64,000 nucleotides of DNA, taken from Hirundichthys speculiger. Its lineage: Eukaryota; Chordata; Actinopteri; Beloniformes; Exocoetidae. The DNA is taken from NCBI GenBank assembly GCA_018398805.1, contig JAGFBZ010000012.1:1084001-1148000 (forward strand), given 5' to 3'. Every line of letters starts with the position of its first letter. The first letter of the stretch is position 1. A program made the translations under genes and the position numbers. Positions 9,471 through 20,532 of this stretch are shown here, piece after piece. Under the pieces are notes generated by a model, which saw only the letters and a program-made list of their open reading frames with translations, had not been told where the DNA came from and did not search any database.

Positions 9471-10677
9471 CAGCGTTGTACCTGAACGCGTTCATTGAAC
9501 GAAAGTTCGAGAACTAGTTCATATTTTTGAACTAAGCGCGCTCTCTTTCTCCTTCACCAGCGGGGGGCGTGAACGAGTTCATTTGGACAGTTGTGAACGA
9601 CGCTCTTTCAAAGTTCACGCACGGTCAAAACCGTTCCAGGTTTCCAGCGAACCCCATTTAAAATCCACCACAAACGAGCCTGATATGTATCTGAGGAAAT
9701 CAATCAAACATGGCAACACGGCTGTCGCTGCTGTCACGCTAACAATTACGTCATCTAACGTTTAAAACGATCATGAAGGAAGATGAAAGCTACAGTTACC
9801 CAGAGCTGGAGGAGACCCCCGACTGCTGGAGGGGATTGAAATATTGAAATGGGTGGGAAAAACATTTGCACCTTAAGGACCTGTTTTTGTCTGATAATAA
9901 AGACCATTTGGCAGCAAGTTTTTCCTCATATTTTTAATCTACTGTAGAGCAGTGGTTCCCAAACTGTGGGCCGCGGCCCCCTGGTGGGCCGTCGTGGGAC
10001 TACAGGTGGGCCATCAGAGGTCATTAAAATTAAACAAATATGATTTAAATCCTCAATCTTTTTTAAAAATGTTTTTAATTACTGTAAAATTCATGACACA
10101 ATTAAAAAAGATTAAGAAGTAATAAAACAAACCAGTTAAGTGTTTTTCTACTGTCATCTTAACTTAATATGACAAGTGTCACCTTATTTGTTGACCCCTC
10201 ACATTAATATCGGATCATGGTTCCTGGTCCTGTATGATGATCACAGTTGTGATTAAAGGTTCTGGTGGGGCTGAGGAGATTTTTCCCATTTCAAATTGGT
10301 TCTTGGTATTCTGAAGTTTGGGAATGGCTGCTGTAGAGAGAAGCTGAAAGGGAAATTACAGTTTTACATGGACTGTCCCTTTAATGCTAATGTGAACCCT
10401 GGTTGGTTAAAGATTCAGAATTAGACCAATAGTTTTCGACAGTTAAAATGGATAAAATAATTGCTGTTTGTGGTGGTGTAGTATATGGGCAGTGGTAATT
10501 ATTTTGACAAATAATTGCTCGCAGCAACATTAAAAATGAATTTAAAAAAAATGAACTATTTAGTTCATTGAACTATTTAGTTCATTTTTTGAAATGGTGA
10601 ACTGAATTAGTTCATTTTAATTTCTGTTAACCATGAACTGAACTAGTTTGTGTAGAAAGTGAACTCGCCCAACACTG
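9471..10677. mobile_element. hAT element containing a second hAT
   Basis: Ends CAGCGTTGTACCTGAACGCG and (reverse) CAGTGTTGGGCGAGTTCAC. The 8-bp flanks accttact (9463-9470 and 10678-10685) are identical. Subterminal zones are full of GAACTAGTTC/GTTCA words. The plus strand near 9773-9900 has codons resembling a broken coding region (EDESYSYPELEETPDCW) but no domain can be named. A second hAT element sits inside at 9950-10330. Confidence 0.85.
9950..10330. mobile_element. Small hAT MITE nested in a hAT
   Basis: Ends CAGTGGTTCCCAAACTGTGG and (reverse) CAGCCATTCCCAAAC. Flanking 8-bp duplications ctgtagag at 9942-9949 and 10331-10338 are identical. The interior is AT-rich and non-coding, 381 bp in all. 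Confidence 0.9.
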
Positions 10678-10685
10678 ACCTTACT

Positions 10686-11846
10686 TCACATCAGCTTCAC
10701 ATCATCATCGTTTTTACTGTCAGAGGGAAGGATCTTCTTCAGACGGAGTTCCTGGACTCTACGACGGTGTTGCTCTGACAAAGGTTCAGGTGCTGTTTCT
10801 GGTCAGAACAAACCTGTTCATCTGTTCAATTCATCTTTTCAAGTTACCTTATCAAGGTGAGACACACATCTTACCTGGTTCTTGACGGTTCATGGTTCAG
10901 AACACTAAGGAAAGTTGTTCGTAGATGAGTCAGTGATGAAAGTTGTCCTGAAGTCCATCAGGTCTCATCAAACGCTCCTACAGTTGATTCAGAGGCTGCT
11001 CATGTGTCCATTAACTGTCACATGACCACTCTGACCCTTCACCCCCTTGCCCTGTAGGTGACTCCCCCCCTCCCTCTACACACACCCCTCAGTCCTGGCC
11101 TGTGGCACTGACCACCCCCCCCCCACCCCCCTCGTTTGGTTAATGATGGTCTAGTGATGGAGCCCGGGGCAGATCACTGACTGCAGCACAAAAGAGCCAG
11201 TGGTCAGGATGCCGTGTGTGCGTGAGTGTGCGTAAGTGTGTGTATGTGTGTGTACGAGCAGCGAGGAGTGGGGGGGCGGTCTAAATGGCACAGAATTCCA
11301 CCCTGAGCTCTGGACACATGAAGCCCAACATTGTGCAGCCTCCACAATGGCCACACTGTCGACACCATGCGTCTAATTCAATTAGCCGGGAGACGGTGCA
11401 TAAATTCCCCCAGAATTCCTCTGATGAGCCTGTGTTAGCCTCCAGTGTGTATGTGTGTGTGTTGGTGTGTGTGTGGGGGGGGGCTGAGCACGCTCAGTAA
11501 CCTGTCACACACAATGAGGAGCCAGTCAGTCAGAGGACAGGCTCTCCAGCGTCAGACCTGAGCTCCATCGTCCGGGGTCACGGATCCCAGCGATGATCTC
11601 GGCAACCGAAACGCCGCCACAGACGCAAGCGCCGTAAATGCAACAAATACACGAGAGTCATGCAGAAAACGCGCTTCCAGAGACAAACAATGTCGCTGCT
11701 CTAGACGTCACGTACCAGACGCTTTGATAGAGATCTGGACAAACCCCAGCGGTGACATCGCCCAGAGAGTCTCTGCAGTCACTTCGAGGCCTCTCTTTCC
11801 TCGAACCGGCTGCGTCTTCTTGTCAAGGTGAAGCCTTTCCTGAGCC
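10686..11846. other. No gene seen; C-rich and GT-rich tracts
   Basis: Contains C-rich runs (11066-11073, 11115-11130), irregular GT repeats (11216-11256, 11441-11476) and a more complex stretch at 11280-11435 that may be regulatory (see findings). No coding region is supported. Confidence 0.5.
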
Positions 11847-12132
11847 ACACTGACCAAAGTTATTATCGTTAACGAAAACGAACGAAATAACGAAAACTAG
11901 AATTGAAAAAATGTTTTCGTTAACTGAAATAAAATAGAAACAAGAGTTTTTAAAAAAAACAATAACTAACTGAAACTGTATTATGTGTTCATAAAACGAA
12001 CTAAAATTAACTATAATAATTTTAAGAACGTCCTTTGTTTTCGTATTTGTATTTTTTTCCTCATAAACGTTTGAAACCTATTAACTTCGCTCCGCTGTAC
12101 AACAACAACCGCAAAAACAAAACAAAAAAAAA

Positions 12133-12333
12133 GTGATCAGCAGTGATGCTGCGGAAAAAGTTGGGAGAAAGCGTCACAGTCCTATTTGGGATTTCTTTGA
12201 CTATGACTGTGTTAACAATAAAAATAAGTGCCTTGTTGTAGAAGCAGGTGATACAATGTGTGGAATACTTCTCAAGGAGAAAAAAACCCATGAATCTGAA
12301 AGTCAGTTTGAAAAGCTCACACAAGAAGGCTAA
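12133..12333 (+). pseudogene. hAT BED zinc-finger remnant, copy B
   Basis: Shares VGRK, SPIWDFFDYDCVN and CLVVEAGDTMCGILLKEKK with copy A. The original start is damaged (a deletion in the ATGGCTGCGG start region) and a frameshift after the lysine run replaces the NLKVHL histidine motif, so the zinc finger cannot fold. Confidence 0.65.
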
Positions 12334-12485
12334 CCAAGACTACCTGGATAAGCTAGCCTAAGCTAGCCACCTGGAAAGAAGGCTAACCAAGACTAGCTGA
12401 ATAAGCTAGCCTAAGCTAGCGCCCTGGAAAGAAGGCTAACCAAGACTAGCTGAATAAGCTAGCCTAAGCTAGCCCCCTGGAAAGA
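12328..12485. repeat. 53-bp minisatellite inside hAT copy B, 3 units
   Basis: Three units beginning ggctaaccaagactacctgg and ending cctggaaagaa; same unit as in copies A, C and D. Confidence 0.9.
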
Positions 12486-12911
12486 GAAGCTACAGCTGCA
12501 GGCCAGTCAGCGTTGGGAAGGAACGGGAGAAAACAGCAACTATAATGGACTGTTTCCATGGAGACCAGATAGCTGCTGGTCAGTAAATACGCAGGAACAC
12601 CACAAGAGGGAAGATGCATTGATAAATATGTTTATTGAGACCAGAATGTAAACACAACTATGTGATTCGATAGCCTTCAAAAAGTTCAGTGCTTCACTCC
12701 AACCAAAATTACAACCCTAATTTACAAAATAAAACTAAAACTAACACTGAAACTAATAAAAACTAAACTAAAACTAAGCATTTCAAAACAAAAATGAATA
12801 AAAACTAGCAAAACAAATTAAAACTAACTGAATTTGGAAAAACTAAACTAAAAACGAAATAAAAACTAAAACTAATGGAAAATCCAAAACTATTATAACC
12901 CTGACATTGAC

Positions 12912-14224
12912 CTGGAGAAAACAGTCCCCGCTTTTATCCGTAACGCCCCGGATGTTTGCATCAACCAGTCTTACTCGCACGTCCAACTAAGACTAAGGTT
13001 CCTAACTAAGACATGAACACATCACCCCGATACTTCAGTCCCTCTGCTGGCTACCAGTCAATCATTGACTAATTAATATTATTTTACACTCAGTTAGATC
13101 AAATCTGTCCAGGAGTGAGGATGTTGGAGCTTGGTCAGGTTACTGGCTCTCCAGGGAAGCTCAAAACAGCCAGGACAACACCTCACTTTCATGAGTGGAA
13201 TTTCAAGGAATTAAAAAAAAACACTTGTTTTTGGAATACTGCACTGATTCTGTTTATTGCAACGGTCAATAACCATATCATTCTGTATAGTGGAAGCGCA
13301 TTAGACCCTACTGCTTCTCCTGCCGAGTCGAGACCTCCTGCAGCCGCAGTAACAGACGCAGCAGCAGGAGTGGCGTAATCTGACATATGACCTGATTTTC
13401 AGAGGAATTCAACAGATCATCTTGTTACATAAATCAGTTATTATTCAATAAATCAATAACGGCCGCCCAAACATTCTTCCTCTGTGGTTCTCTGACATTT
13501 TCATCTGCAGTTGCTCAGTCTTTATCCTGCAGGATCTGCAGCCTCTGCTTTCTGAAACTCTTGCAGCGCTGATCTCCTGCAGCACTGACATGCCAGTCAA
13601 ATTTATTTTCACTTAATTCAATTTCATCAAAATGACAAAAAAATAAAAATGAAAACACTTCATTTCTGTGTTTTTTCTCCCAACTTGGACACAGAAGTCA
13701 TTGTTGGCCTATCCTATTTTTATTTTATTTTCCAATTGGAAAGTGGAAATTTCTATTTCCAATGCAGCGCCAGAACCCGTTTAGAAATAACGAAAACAGT
13801 CATCATGAAATAAAGAGCCTGAGACTTGACAAGAGTGCATCTGACTTTCTGTGTGAAGGATGTACAGAGCCCAGCAGCAACAAATACAGAAAACTGTGGA
13901 AACTCTGCAAACTGAAATATAGAAAGTTAAACTTTGTTCTCAGAAACCGATTGCCTGAAGGATTCAGTATAACGCTGTCTAATAATATCATATTTCATGG
14001 GAAAAGAAACATTAGTTTCTTAATGTTAGTACAGTTGTTTGAGTGTCCAGGTTTAAGGGAAAACAAAAATAAAATCTGGTCTTAAGGCGATTTAAAACTT
14101 TATGAGTTCAGATGGCTGCAGAGCTGCGGTGAGCACCATGGAGACAAGGACTGTCATTGATACCAAATCAGCTCACAGTCATTCAATATTTCAGAGGTTT
14201 GAACGTGTTATTGGGATCAAAGGA
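12912..14224. other. No gene supported
   Basis: AT-rich to mixed DNA. A 107-codon frame (13762-14085, +) rich in Lys, Asn and Arg has no recognisable domain. I see no transposon ends. Confidence 0.4.
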
Positions 14225-14575
14225 ACCACATTAGCCTGGTAGATGTTATCTTATAGATCCCAGCTTGTTCATGTGAACAAGGAGTCTTTCTCATACACCA
14301 GAGATGGTCACGGTGTTCCACAGGGTTATGTACTTAGACCAGTGCTTTTCTACATATTCTACGTATTCTTTAAATTTTTTTCTTCTGCTTCCGTTATTAT
14401 TGACATAAACAGCATGTCTGCTGCATAGATGACACTCTGCCACATCTACCCGCGATGCCAGATGAGACCAGTAAACTCGCTAGACTGTAACCATGACACA
14501 AAGAACTGGATGACTACAAACTCCCTGTTACTAGACTCCGATAAGACTGAAGTTGTCCCCTGATCTCATTAAAAA
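14225..14575 (+). mobile_element. Decayed LINE (L2-type) reverse-transcriptase fragment
   Basis: Broken frames recall the palm region of a LINE reverse transcriptase: SYRSQLVHVNKESFSYT, then GVPQGYVLRPVLF (consensus GVPQGSVLGPLLF), then, after frameshifts, DDT and a stretch like ELDDYKLPVTRLR where a typical L2 has WMTTN..LLNSDKTE. Several stops and shifts; no function left. Confidence 0.65.
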
Positions 14576-14977
14576 TATGCCGTCAGTTCATTTAATTTAC
14601 TCTCTATGGGATGATGCCACACTAATATGATGGTTCTGAGCCAACTAAAGGTTTCCCCAGGTTTTCCCCTCATGATGTGCAAACGTAGAGGATATGTAAC
14701 TGAAGTAGCCTGAGGGGTCATTCGTGCTGTGTTGGTCATGTTTGCAGCCTGGATGACCACAGACCTCCTTGTGTATGTTCAGGACAAATGACTCAATCAA
14801 AAAGAAGATTTGGTGCTACGTTGCTTTTTTTTCTAAATTATGACTTGGTTTTACATGAATTTTTTAAATGGATCTAGTTCAGTTGAATTGTATCCCAAAT
14901 AGATGACAGCAACTTGAATTTAAAAGGTCCTTTATCATGCAGTTTAGATGCATATTCATATTGATCGAGCACCACAG
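14576..14977. other. No gene seen
   Basis: Nothing recognisable. The stretch lies between the LINE fragment and the composite transposon. Confidence 0.4.
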
Positions 14978-15186
14978 TAGTGTTGTTTAACTTCGCACGT
15001 GACTCAAAAAAATGACCTATTCTGACATTTCATATACAGTGGTATCTTGGTACTTACGAACGTTTCTACATACGAAATTTTCAGGTTACGAAACGTCTCA
15101 AAGGGAAAATATTGCCTCTTGTTACGAAAGAAACTTCAGGATACGAAAGGCAGAAATCCAGTAGCGCTGCTACTCTCAGCTCCCAG

Positions 15187-17035
15187 CCCACCAAACATTG
15201 CAGGTCGAAAAGACGTGCAGATGACGTCAGTTTTAGGTCGGTCCGTCAGAGACCAGATCTCGACGTCTATGGAATGTAGAAAATAGGTCGAAACTTCGAC
15301 GTCAAAATATGACCCTTTTTAGACGTCGCTATGACGTTCAGAATCTGGACGTCATATAAAGACCAAATATAGACGTCGGCTCAACGTGCATAATAGGTCG
15401 AGATGTAGACGTCATTATTGGACCTTTTTTCGACATTTGCGACGGACCGGCTCCCGCACTGTGCGCGCGCACAGTGCGCTTCTGAGTCCGCACGGAAGCG
15501 CTTAAACACGCGCAGACACTGGAAGTGATTTGGTCCAACGAGGACCTCATTTCGACGTTATATTGACATCCACGAGTGCTCCACTGGTCACCAAGTTCCA
15601 GACACCTTATGCCCAATGTGATTTTTCCCCGCCTGAGAAATGAACTCTTATCCCCACTTTTATTGCGGGGGAGAGGCTCACCGCCGAACGGACCTCATCT
15701 CAACGTTATATCGACATCCTTAAGTGGACTCATCTGGACACCGCTGTCGACCACGATATGAGACTCAAATTATCTCACACTCCACGTTGTTGCATATCAC
15801 AGCTGACTGTAAAACACCCTCTGCTGCGAGGTAAAACCCTGGTCCATGCTGAATGTGTTTAAAGAGTATTACTGGAAATGTAAGTATTTTGAGGGTTCTC
15901 GTACAAATTACGGGGCTAAATGAAAATTATATTCATATAATGTAATTAAACATTTGTGTTTGTATTTTTTCCTCCCATTCGTTGGTTTTAATATTGAAAA
16001 CATAATTTTCAGGTTAGTACTGCCCCGACATACCCTTCAACATCCCACCATCATTTCATCTTTCAGTCTCTGAAACGTGAATACTTAGATATCAAAGGGA
16101 GAGCCTGCAGCGGAGCATACCAAAGCGATGATGGGGGTGTTTGCCGTTCTTCGCAGTGATGGGTGCCTCCGCGGCTATGGTGTTCAGCGGTAACTATCAA
16201 AAACAGTTTTCATTCTTTTCTAAGTGTGTAATATCAAACTAAAAGAGTTAGGATTTTTCTGCTAAATGTCTTTTACGTGGTATTAAATCCCACAAGATGC
16301 TTTAAACTGTCAATCTTGGTGCTCCTCTTGATTCTCATTTGAAGCCAGCTTGCTAATATTGCTAAGCTAATTGTATGCTAATCGTAAGCTAATATTTATT
16401 TTTGTAGAAGTTTTCTACGAGAGTTCAGTTACAGGGACATGGTGACAATCCACAACTTTTTTCTAGATGCTGTCATGAAGGCCTACCCCCTGGCGACGGA
16501 GGCAGAAGTAAAACAAGTCGTGGCCGACCACCTCAAACATGCACCAGTCAGAAGTGGAGGCCTCAACACCTAGGTTAACTGGACTTGTGGTTCATATGCA
16601 GATGATGTGGTACGTAGTGTAGAGATTATGTAAATAGTTTAAATCATTGTTAATTTGTAAATGTGTAGTCTTAATCATTTTTAATATGTAAATTCTGTAT
16701 AGTATGACAAATGTTAATATGTAAATAGTGTGAATCAATATTAATAAAGTTGTTTTTTGCCTTTCTTCCTAATTCTGTGAGCTATCAGCTGTTGCAACAC
16801 GGGTAATGGTTATGTTATTTTGCACTGCATGTAATGCTATAATTTTACTGAATGTGTTAATTTTACAAAACATTTAAAAGAAATTGCGTCGTTTGGTTTA
16901 AAAGACGTAAACTAAAAAAAAACATTTCATTCTGCCACCGGATGAATTTCCGAGACGTGATGTCCACACGACGTCGCAAAAAGACGTCAAATAGACGTCT
17001 TCTGAACCATAAATTGCGCAGTGGGAGAGTTTACT
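15187..17035. mobile_element. Nested element with GACGTC-rich arms, class uncertain
   Basis: Comparison with copy beta shows an exact insertion between CTCCCAG (to 15186) and AGTTTACTG (from 17038), leaving a 2-bp AG duplication. Ends are CCCACCAAACATTGCAGG and (reverse) CCCACTGCGCAATTTATGG. Both arms are unusually rich in GACGTC and GACGT words. The interior codes AVMKAYPLATEAEVKQVV and DHLKHAPVRSGG near 16471-16562, which recalls the tail of proteins carried by some fish DNA transposons. CACTG ends hint at EnSpm/CACTA, but this is not secure. Confidence 0.7.
16468..16575 (+). pseudogene. Fragment of transposon-borne protein, unnamed
   Basis: An open segment after a likely splice acceptor (a pyrimidine-rich stretch, then ctag before gctgtcatg). 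It reads AVMKAYPLATEAEVKQVVAD then HLKHAPVRSGGLNT and stops. The phrase TEAEV...LKHAP.R.GG is familiar from C-terminal tails of uncharacterised fish proteins, some with DUF4806. I cannot name it firmly. It is probably the last exon of the gene once carried by the element at 15187-17035. Confidence 0.35.
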
Positions 17036-17198
17036 GAACGTAAACATAGCTGTCGGCTCTGTATCTCAGTTTGAAAGCGGTGCGTCGGAGCTGCTCTGCC
17101 ATTGGCTATCACTTAGCATCTTTCTGGCATCCCATTGGCTAGGAGGGCCCCTTGTCTGTATGAGCATAACCCAGCAACCAGGTAAACAAACAATTTTT

Positions 17199-17439
17199 AC
17201 CTCCACCAAGGAGGTTATGTTTTTGTCAGCGTTTATTTGTCTGTCTACGTTCAAGATAACTCAAAAAGTTATGGATGGATTTTGATGAAATTTTCAGGAG
17301 TTGTCAGAAATGTGAAAAGGAAGAACTGATTTCATTTTGGGTCTGATCCGGAAGAAATCCTGGATTCTGGATCACTTTCAAATTTTCAATAATTGTTGCG
17401 TTTAGTGGAGGTCTGCGCTCTCTGAGTGCTTTTCTAGTT
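17199..17439 (+). repeat. Dispersed repeat inside mariner, copy alpha
   Basis: Starts ACCTCCACCAAGGAGGTTAT and ends GCGCTCTCTGAGTGC then CTAGTT. It lies at the same mariner position as the copy at 41948-42129, so it was acquired before the mariner copies separated. Confidence 0.75.
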
Positions 17440-17682
17440 CTAACATGTATTTCTTACAGGTTTTTATGTCATTTCATGTATTATTTATAATTTATAAAAA
17501 AAATGATGTTTTAATTTTGGGGGGCTTGGAACGGATTAGGGCATTTACATGGAAAACGCGTCTCTACTTAAGAAATTTTCAGGTTACGAAACTACTTCCA
17601 GAACCAATTAATTTCGTAAGTAGAGGTACCACTGTATAAATATATGAATGCATACATAAATACATACTTTTTGTCTATCAAT

Positions 17683-17709
17683 GAATAAATAAATAAATAA
17701 ATAAATAAG
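17683..17709. repeat. (AAAT)n microsatellite
   Basis: About six to seven AAAT units directly downstream of the mariner in copy alpha. Confidence 0.9.
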
Positions 17710-17897
17710 AAAGATACATAATTGGACATGATATGAATAATAAAAATATGTCTCACATGCCCATTTCCCAATGTTAACAACGTCAGTACGGGGTCAGCGT
17801 AAGGTCAACGTGACTGCCCAGTTAGCTTACGTCGTAATATCATTTAACCGCTGGAATTTTATTTCACAGATAGCAAAGAGAACTTTTTAGCAGCATC

Positions 17898-18014
17898 ATG
17901 GATGATTTTCTAAAAAGAAAAGCCCCACTGGAACAGAACATCACAGAGGAGCCGACTTCTTCATCAAGCCTTCATCCACCAGCTCTGAATCTGCTCCATA
18001 GGTGCCAAAGCTAG
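17898..18014 (+). pseudogene. hAT transposase N-terminus (ZBED5/FAM200-like), copy alpha
   Basis: ATG at 17898 opens MDDFLKRKAPLEQNITEE, then a Ser-rich stretch and a stop at 18012. The MDxFLKRK start is typical of ZBED5/FAM200-type hAT transposases. After the stop, codons resembling DKAKKRQYKDD continue the resemblance (the KRxY..DY region of that family). Thereafter the element jumps to its right end. The counterpart on the minus strand is at 39487-39603. Non-functional. Confidence 0.6.
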
Positions 18015-18439
18015 CTGCTAGCGATAAGGCTAAAAAGAGGCAATACAAGGATGATGGATGGAAGCAAGCACATTACGGATGAAAAGAAGCTTTCCTGCTG
18101 AGGCCTACTCTGGTGCAGTTATCCTGTTCAGGTTATTTAAACTAAATAAACGGGACGTATGCATTTACAGTCCGAGCGATGCAGTGTGGCTTTGGATTAT
18201 ATTTTACTCTGGGGTGTCGTGAGATTTTATTCACCTTTGAAAGGCATCATGACTGAAAAAAGGTTGAGAAAGGCTGGTATAGATGGACTGGGTTGATCTG
18301 CGCTTGGGGTTTAGAGGACCTTAATCTGTCATACCCCTCCTAAAATGACAGCTAGAAAGCCTGAAAACTGGGAACAAGTCAATGCTGAAGCTTTGAAAGT
18401 CAGGAAAAGCATCACATGAGGCCTTTAAGTGAAATATGC

Positions 18440-18535
18440 TTGGACTGCTATTAACTGGACTGCATTGAAGTTCATTGTAAAGCGCCTTGAGGAGACTTTT
18501 GTTGTGAACTGGTGCTATTTAAATCAATTTGAGTC
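18440..18535 (+). mobile_element. L2-type LINE 3' tail fragment
   Basis: The wording cattgtaaagcgccttgagg followed by acttttgttgtgaactggtg and ctatttaaatcaatttgag is the well-known teleost L2/Maui-type 3' end (also shared with related SINEs). No coding sequence is attached here. Confidence 0.65.
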
Positions 18536-18539
18536 AGAG

Positions 18540-18783
18540 CGATTTCACACAGACACAGTTAACGCCGGGACACCTGCTACCTGTCGGTGTGTTTGAGCTT
18601 CAGGATTTACACATGCTGACTCACTGACTATGCAGTCCTGCTGCACAAACACACTCTCTGTTAGCATTAGCGCAGCTACCTGCAGGCTCTGGGCTCTCTG
18701 CCAGCTGCACTTCCTTCATTTCACTCCTCAGCTCATAAAAGTGTCAGGACGCTTGTACACGCTGACCTTTGGCATCATTAAAG

Positions 18784-18820
<37 letters not shown>

Positions 18821-19870
18821 TTTGAACGCACGCACCCGAAACGACCCTGCTGCAGGAGAAACAAGAAAAGTGGTAACATCTGAAGATCCGACAGTAAATC
18901 TGCATGCGTTTCTTTTGCTTTTCATGGCGTTTGTGTCTGTAGGCACAGATGATGGTCCTCCCGCCGTGGGCCTCACGTCAACAGGGCGGGTCGCCGCTGA
19001 CAAACTGATCAGCTGAGTCATGGAGCTAATTACTGCCATAGGACACGTTTAACCCCGTCCACATCCTGTGGAACCCCCCCCCCCACTCCACCTCTGTGAC
19101 GGCCCGAGCCTCCACGTCTGTCTCCATCAGTGGAGCTGAACACTCCAATTCAGCAGAAGACAAGATTTAATGAGCTCAAACGTTACTGGCTGGAAAACAA
19201 ATAGTTTAAATACACTGGTGGTTTTGATGTGGGCGGGGTTTAAATCAGCCTGATGATCTTCGGCGGACACGTGCGCTTTATTATGAACAAACTGTATCAA
19301 CCTTCAGTCTCAGTCTCCACAACAATTTCCAAACTCCCCAGATGAGTCTCCAATTTTGTGTTATGACCTCACTGATTAGGAAGCAACATAATTTGAAAAC
19401 TGAGCACATGAATTAAGAAAGCTAGGAACTGAGTGCAGCATGACAAGCAGAGAGTGGTGACCTCTATCTTCCCAGACATACTCCATCCACGCCTTCACAG
19501 GTGCGACCAATGAAGCAATGAGGACAACGACGCCTTAAGCTGCTAAAAAGATGTCCAACAATGTCCTAAAGAGATGTCCATAAGAGTCTATAAGACACTT
19601 CTGGTGAGCTCAACGGCATCAAGAGGACCTGAAAGACCACGGAAGATCTCAGACTCCTGTCCTTCATCAAGATGAAGCCTTCACAACATCATCAGGAGTC
19701 AAGAATACTCTGGAGAAGGTGTTACCTCATTGGTGTAAACACAGAAGGTTGACAACAAGGTGAAAAGGATCGGGAACATTCAGGAACAGGACGATCAGAG
19801 ATTTTCAAAGATCAACCCAGATGAGACTCGAGCCCAGAGTGGACATCAAGGTGGCCATTTCCAGCCAGTT
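18540..19870. other. No gene seen; 36-nt poly-C
   Basis: Contains a poly-C run at 18784-18819. Frames across it code artificial Pro or Gly runs. The rest has no recognisable feature. Confidence 0.5.
18784..18819. repeat. Poly-C homopolymer
   Basis: Thirty-six consecutive C. Length may be inexact because such runs are hard to assemble. Confidence 0.9.
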
Positions 19871-20217
19871 TTATCCAGATCCAGGGTGCTTCTACGTTAG
19901 ATTTGTACCTGTCATACCTCCAAACGGTTTCTCTGATCAGCAGTGTCAGGAGCTCAGTTTGGTTTGGTGTTTTGGGGGGATTTTTCTTCGCTCTCCTTGT
20001 TCGTGTTTTAATTTCTCATCTCGTGTGTTCAGTTGAGCTTCTCTTCCTTTGGTCCCATCTCTCGTCTCGTTTTGTCTTCCCCACCGGTCCATCCTGTTTT
20101 CAGGCCCTGTTGCTGCCACGTCTCGGTCTCTTTGGAGAATTTGCGGCACCTTTTGTTAATAAAGGGCTTTCTTTCCTGATCTCCTGCTCTTGGGGCCCAA
20201 ATCCTGAATCGTGACGG
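19871..20217 (+). repeat. Possible retroelement 3' end or LTR-like segment
   Basis: A T-rich segment with ttttgttaataaagggcttt (a poly-A signal, AATAAA) followed about 30 bp later by cttggggcccaaatcctgaa and tcgtgacg. This resembles the R-U5 end of teleost Gypsy-type LTRs or a LINE tail. No coding part or matching second LTR is in the window. Confidence 0.3.
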
Positions 20218-20524
20218 TCAGCGGCTCTTTGGAGGGCTCAGTCCGCTGCTTCCACGCAAAGATGACTTTCAAATTGCCAGAAAAGTGCCCGAATTAGCGG
20301 TAGAAATCCTTCAGGTAGGACAGCATCCAATCCAGGGTTGTCATATAAAGAAACAAATGAAATGAGACAGAAACTGATCCACTGTAGGCTACGTAGCGGA
20401 CCAACAGGACATCTTGTATTCTCGAGCAAAGGGATAGTTGGACTATTGGGACGTCAGCCTGATGGTAGTTTGACTGAATACCTGGTTGTTGGAATAACGG
20501 GCAGGTTATTCCTGGGTGGAGGTG
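20218..20524. other. No gene seen
   Basis: No recognisable feature; short frames only. Confidence 0.4.
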
Positions 20525-20532
20525 GTCCCCCC

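Larger units (their letters stand above)
11855..12903 (+). mobile_element. BED-type hAT deletion derivative, copy B
   Basis: Same family as copy A, opposite orientation. Ends CAAAGTTATTATCGTTAACG and TTATAACCCTG; flanking duplications acactgac (11847-11854) and acattgac (12904-12911) match at 7 of 8. It carries a BED-finger frame near 12140-12310 with a shift at its end, and three units of the 53-bp repeat (12328-12485). Confidence 0.9.
15037..17634 (+). mobile_element. Mariner/Tc1-type non-autonomous element, copy alpha
   Basis: Ends CAGTGGTATCTTGGTACTTA and (reverse) CAGTGGTACCTCTACTTACG, flanked by TA on both sides (15035-15036, 17635-17636), the Tc1/mariner signature. Subterminal zones repeat TTACGAAA and TCAGGTTACGAAAC words. 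It has no transposase. It contains the dispersed repeat at 17199-17439 (shared with copy beta) and a private nested element at 15187-17035. Confidence 0.85.
14978..18276 (+). mobile_element. Composite hAT + mariner element, copy alpha
   Basis: A hAT-type host element whose right end (AAAAAGGTTGAGAAAGGCTG) is at 18276 and whose left part (14978-15036) aligns with the left end of copy beta, including gacctattctgacatttcat. A mariner-type element (15037-17634) sits at the same nucleotide as in copy beta. The left terminus is eroded, so no TSD could be paired. To the right of the mariner are a short AAAT microsatellite and the start of the host element's ORF (17898). A 1.85-kb element has inserted into the mariner part in this copy only. 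Confidence 0.8.
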
